DNA of 64,000 nucleotides from Bin94 sp965215535. GTDB lineage: Bacteria > Gemmatimonadota > Gemmatimonadetes > Longimicrobiales > Gaopeijiaceae. The stretch is taken from NCBI GenBank assembly GCA_965215535.1, contig OZ244063.1:1054001-1118000 (forward strand), read 5' to 3'. The translations under genes and the position numbers were made by a program. Numbering within the stretch: position 1 is the stretch's first letter; every line of letters begins with the position of its first letter. Positions 61,422-64,000 of this stretch are shown here, piece after piece. A model generated the notes under the pieces. It was not told the DNA's origin. It saw only the letters and a program-made list of their open reading frames with translations, and did not search any database.

Positions 61422-62804
61422 CTATTCGCGCAGCAGAGGCGACCAGTCGGTATCGGCGGCCCGCACGCTCGCCACCAGCCGTCGCTCGCGACCGGTGGCC
61501 GAATCCACAATAAAGACACCGAATCCGTTGCTTCGTTCCCCGGTAAAGACGATGTGCCGCCCGTCGGGAGCCCAGCTCGGGTCTTCGTTGTTGCCCGCGC
61601 GGGTGAGCTGAATGAGGCGCCGGTCGCCGGTCGCCATATCGGCCACGAAGATGTGGTACCGCGCCAGGGTGCGACGATCCGCGACCCCTCCGGCAAAGGC
61701 CACCCGTCCCTGGCCGGGCGACCAGTCGGGATCGGCAAAGTAGCCGCCCTGTCCGAAGCGGTAGGGCGAAAGCAGTGTGGCGTCGCCGCCCTGCGACGGA
61801 ATCGTATAGACCTGCGGGGTCGTGACGCCCAGACGATTGGAGACAAAGACGATGCGGTTGCCGTCGTGCGACCAGGAGGGCTGGATATTGTTGGCCGGCC
61901 CCCCCACAAGCCGCTCCGCGCAACAGTTGTCGCGCAGATTCCCGGTGAAAATTCCCTCGGTCAGGATCGTGAAGGCCAACGCCGAGCCATCGGGGCTGTA
62001 GGCCGGGGTCAGGTGCTGTCCCTCGCGACCGAAATCGAGGGTGCGCTCGCTGCCGGTGGCCAGATCGAGTTCGTAGATGCGCGGCAGGCCGGATTTGTAC
62101 GAAACATAGGCGATGCGCTGGCCATCGGGCGCCCAGGTGGGCGAGATGGCGATATCGTCGTCCCAGGTCATGCGCTGCAACCCCTCGCCATCGAAATCGA
62201 CGACATAGATCTCCTTCGCCGTGTCGTTCCCGAAGGGCTGCATGGCAAAGGCGATCCGGGTGGCGGCGATTCCCGGCTCTCCGGTCACCCACTCCACCAC
62301 AGTGTCGGCAATGCGGTGAACCGCCATGCGGAATCCGGGAGCGTCGGGGGGCGGAAGGGGAAATCGTTCGCGTTCAACGCTCGCGAAGACGATATCGTGC
62401 AGCTCAAGCGCAAGGTGGCGGCTGCCGACTCCCTCCTCGATCTGGCCCGTCAGCACCCAGTCGGCCCCGTACTGGTCCCAGAGCGCATACTGCACCCCGG
62501 TCTCGGCCAGCCCCTCGGGCAGTGAATCGATCACCACGAAGCGGTCGCTGTAGTCGAGGTCGCGCGCAATCGTCTCCTGGACGGTGACGGCCAGAGCGGG
62601 GTTGACCCCGTCGGCGCGGAAGGGCAGAATGGCGATCGGCGGCAGATAGACATTCTCGTAGGTCAGCCCCAGTTCGACCCCCGGAACGGCGCTCTGGGCA
62701 CCGAGTTCCATGGGAATCAGGGCGGGCGCGGCCAGGAGGGCAATCCGAATCCACCGGGCCTGCGGGGCGCTGCCCCCTCTCTGCGGTATCGTCGGCGGGT
62801 TCAT
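61422..62804 (-). CDS. tolB: Tol-Pal periplasmic protein TolB
   Basis: 460 residues from the ATG at 62804 (ATGA overlap with the TonB/TolA-like gene). Signal peptide (IRIALLAAPALIPMELGAQS), N-terminal TolB domain (PIAILPFRADG, DRFVVIDS) and a six-bladed propeller with WD40-like PD repeats (SPTWAPDGQRIAYVS, TPAYSPDGSALAF, QPSWSHDGNRIVFVS, DPSWAPDGRHIVFTG). Open frame upstream of the ATG is not related. Confidence 0.93.
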   Translation of the reverse strand: MNPPTIPQRGGSAPQARWIRIALLAAPALIPMELGAQSAVPGVELGLTYENVYLPPIAILPFRADGVNPALAVTVQETIARDLDYSDRFVVIDSLPEGLAETGVQYALWDQYGADWVLTGQIEEGVGSRHLALELHDIVFASVERERFPLPPPDAPGFRMAVHRIADTVVEWVTGEPGIAATRIAFAMQPFGNDTAKEIYVVDFDGEGLQRMTWDDDIAISPTWAPDGQRIAYVSYKSGLPRIYELDLATGSERTLDFGREGQHLTPAYSPDGSALAFTILTEGIFTGNLRDNCCAERLVGGPANNIQPSWSHDGNRIVFVSNRLGVTTPQVYTIPSQGGDATLLSPYRFGQGGYFADPDWSPGQGRVAFAGGVADRRTLARYHIFVADMATGDRRLIQLTRAGNNEDPSWAPDGRHIVFTGERSNGFGVFIVDSATGRERRLVASVRAADTDWSPLLRE

Positions 62805-63664
62805 GGCGCTCCCCCTTCGGGTTCGGCTTCGCCTGGCGCGCCGGGTGCCTGAAGGGGCAACAACCGGTCGGCAGGCGCCTCTGCCTCGCTGCTTCCGGTA
62901 CCCGAGGGCCGCAGGAAGAAGCGAATCGGCATGACATCGTACGGATAGCCATCGGGAAGCTGGCCCAGGCGACCATCCAGGCAATTTTCGGCGGCGGTAA
63001 TGGCCTCGTTGTCGAAGAGAAAGCTCCCGGAGGCGACCCCCACATCCACGTCGGTCACGCTGCCATCGGTGTGGATCACGAAATCGATGGCTCCCGAGAG
63101 CCCGGCTGTGCGCAGCGAGGGGGGCAGACGGAAGCAGCGCGTCATCTGGCGCACGATATTCTCCCAGTAGGCGGGGTGGTCGCGGCGGACCCCCTGCGTG
63201 CGCACCACGATGTCTTCGCCCCCCTCTTCGTTCTCCTCCTCGGCGGGCGCGGCCGGGGGGACAGGATCGGGCGGGGTGGAATCCGGCGGCTCCGGCGGTG
63301 GCGTCTCGGCGATCTCTTCCTCGGGGGCGGGGGAATCTTCGGGATCGGCGGCCACCTCCTCGGGAACCGGGGTCGGCTCTTCGTCCTCTGCGACAGCTTC
63401 GACCGGCGTCTCGACGACCAGCTCCTCCTCGGGTGCGACGGGCATCTCCTCGGGGCGGTGGTCGGGCGCGGTCGCCGGAGGCGCCGAGACAATCTCCAGT
63501 TGCACCGTCTGGTAGATCACCGGCTCGGAATGGAGCCTCGGAAGCACCCCGAAGATCACCACCAGCAGCCCCAGGTGCAGCCCCAGCGAGAGCAGGAGCG
63601 CGCGCCGATCGAGGAAATCCCGCGGCGGAGCCATGGGGGGCCGCGAGGGGCGAGGGTCGGTCAC
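62801..63664 (-). CDS. TonB/TolA-like energy-transducing protein
   Basis: 287 residues, GTG start overlapping the exbD/tolR stop. One membrane helix (ALLLSLGLHLGLLVVIFGVL), a long Pro/Glu-rich periplasmic spacer (about 55-150) and a C-terminal TonB/TolA-type domain (GLSGAIDFVIHTDGSVTDVDVGVASGS, LDGRLGQLPDGYPYDV). Position between tolR and tolB argues for TolA function. Linker composition and fold cannot separate TolA from TonB. Confidence 0.85.
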   Translation of the reverse strand: MTDPRPSRPPMAPPRDFLDRRALLLSLGLHLGLLVVIFGVLPRLHSEPVIYQTVQLEIVSAPPATAPDHRPEEMPVAPEEELVVETPVEAVAEDEEPTPVPEEVAADPEDSPAPEEEIAETPPPEPPDSTPPDPVPPAAPAEEENEEGGEDIVVRTQGVRRDHPAYWENIVRQMTRCFRLPPSLRTAGLSGAIDFVIHTDGSVTDVDVGVASGSFLFDNEAITAAENCLDGRLGQLPDGYPYDVMPIRFFLRPSGTGSSEAEAPADRLLPLQAPGAPGEAEPEGGAP

Positions 63665-64000
63665 CGCTCCACCTCTCCCTCCATGATGAGCGACAGTCCC
63701 ACGCCTTCGTGCGCGGCCACGGCGCTGACAATGGTGGCCATCCAGCCCCAGATCGCGGCCGAATCGCCCTTGAGATAGACCATCTTCTGTTCCGGGTTCG
63801 CAGCGAGCATCTGCGAAAGGATCCCGCTCGCCTCGTCGGGGGTGCCGACCGGCGTGTCGCCCAGAAAGGTCGATCCGTCGCGCTGCAGAGTCACGACAAT
63901 CAGATCCTCGGTGACCTCGACCTGACCGACGCGCCCCTGCGGAAGATCAACCTCGACCCCGCCCTGCAAAACCGGAGCCGTGATGATGAAGATGACCAGG
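63661..64000 (-). CDS. ExbD/TolR-type biopolymer transport protein (partial)
   Basis: The visible C-terminal part, about 112 residues, continues beyond the right edge. It begins inside the membrane helix (LVIFIITAPVLQGGVEVDLPQ) and includes the periplasmic domain (VYLKGDSAAIWGWMATIVSAV). Couples proton flow through ExbB/TolQ to TolA/TonB. The tolQ/exbB gene is expected just outside the window. Confidence 0.9.
   Translation of the reverse strand, partial: LVIFIITAPVLQGGVEVDLPQGRVGQVEVTEDLIVVTLQRDGSTFLGDTPVGTPDEASGILSQMLAANPEQKMVYLKGDSAAIWGWMATIVSAVAAHEGVGLSLIMEGEVER

Overview
The window is high-G+C chromosomal DNA of a diderm (Gram-negative) bacterium. LptD, LolA, Lnt and a TolR-TolA/TonB-TolB-Pal-CpoB cluster are all present, so it has an outer membrane with LPS-type and lipoprotein export. 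The gene mix and the 6-bladed beta-propeller lipoproteins resemble Gemmatimonadota or a neighbouring phylum. That placement is inference from gene content, not from a marker tree. No rRNA, tRNA or CRISPR array was found. Almost all core genes lie on the minus strand in tightly packed operons, many joined by ATGA, GTGA or TTGA stop/start overlaps.

Layout, left to right. 0-13 kb: biotin uptake (bioY), thiolase, a DEDDh exonuclease, the redox repressor rex, then rsmA-STAS-coaD-rsmD-recJ-zinc ribbon protein-dnaG-mutS2. 13-14.7 kb: a small plus-strand pair facing an unknown coiled-coil membrane protein. 14.8-17.2 kb: dnaJ and hrcA without dnaK or grpE. 17.2-27.6 kb: hemW-dprA-obg-ctp-tmk, then inositol-phosphate synthase with a CDP-alcohol phosphatidyltransferase (inositol lipid synthesis), a YlbF protein, prmC and prfA. 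27.6-28.2 kb: an A+T-rich, repeat-laden gap, then lnt.

29.76-38.29 kb is an accessory island of about 8.5 kb. It is bounded by an exact 17-bp direct repeat, and a broken tyrosine recombinase lies beside the right copy. From the left it holds a lipoprotein pair (thioredoxin-like plus 6-bladed beta-propeller), a decayed IS630 transposase, a small exported Cys-rich peptide that probably headed the same operon before the IS630 insertion, a hairpin-rich non-coding stretch with a possible phage-repressor remnant, and a complete IS1595-family element with 24-bp terminal repeats and 8-bp target duplications. Besides its transposase, that element carries a two-gene passenger: a 39-residue basic peptide translationally coupled to a fused DNA methyltransferase / Mrr-type nuclease. 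The fusion is switched out of frame by a run of ten G. This mobile, apparently phase-variable modification-restriction passenger is the most unusual system in the window.

38.3-64 kb returns to core genes: a Gfo/Idh oxidoreductase, rimO-lolA-ftsK, a ComB-like phosphatase, accC-accB-efp-aroQ, a plus-strand PpiD-like chaperone and a broken beta-propeller gene, then tatA, DUF4321, polyprenyl synthase, ftcD, an FN3 lipoprotein, lptD, tatC, nrdR and the Tol-Pal operon, which runs off the right edge in exbD/tolR. A second notable core observation is that DnaG has lost all four zinc ligands of its N-terminal zinc-binding domain.
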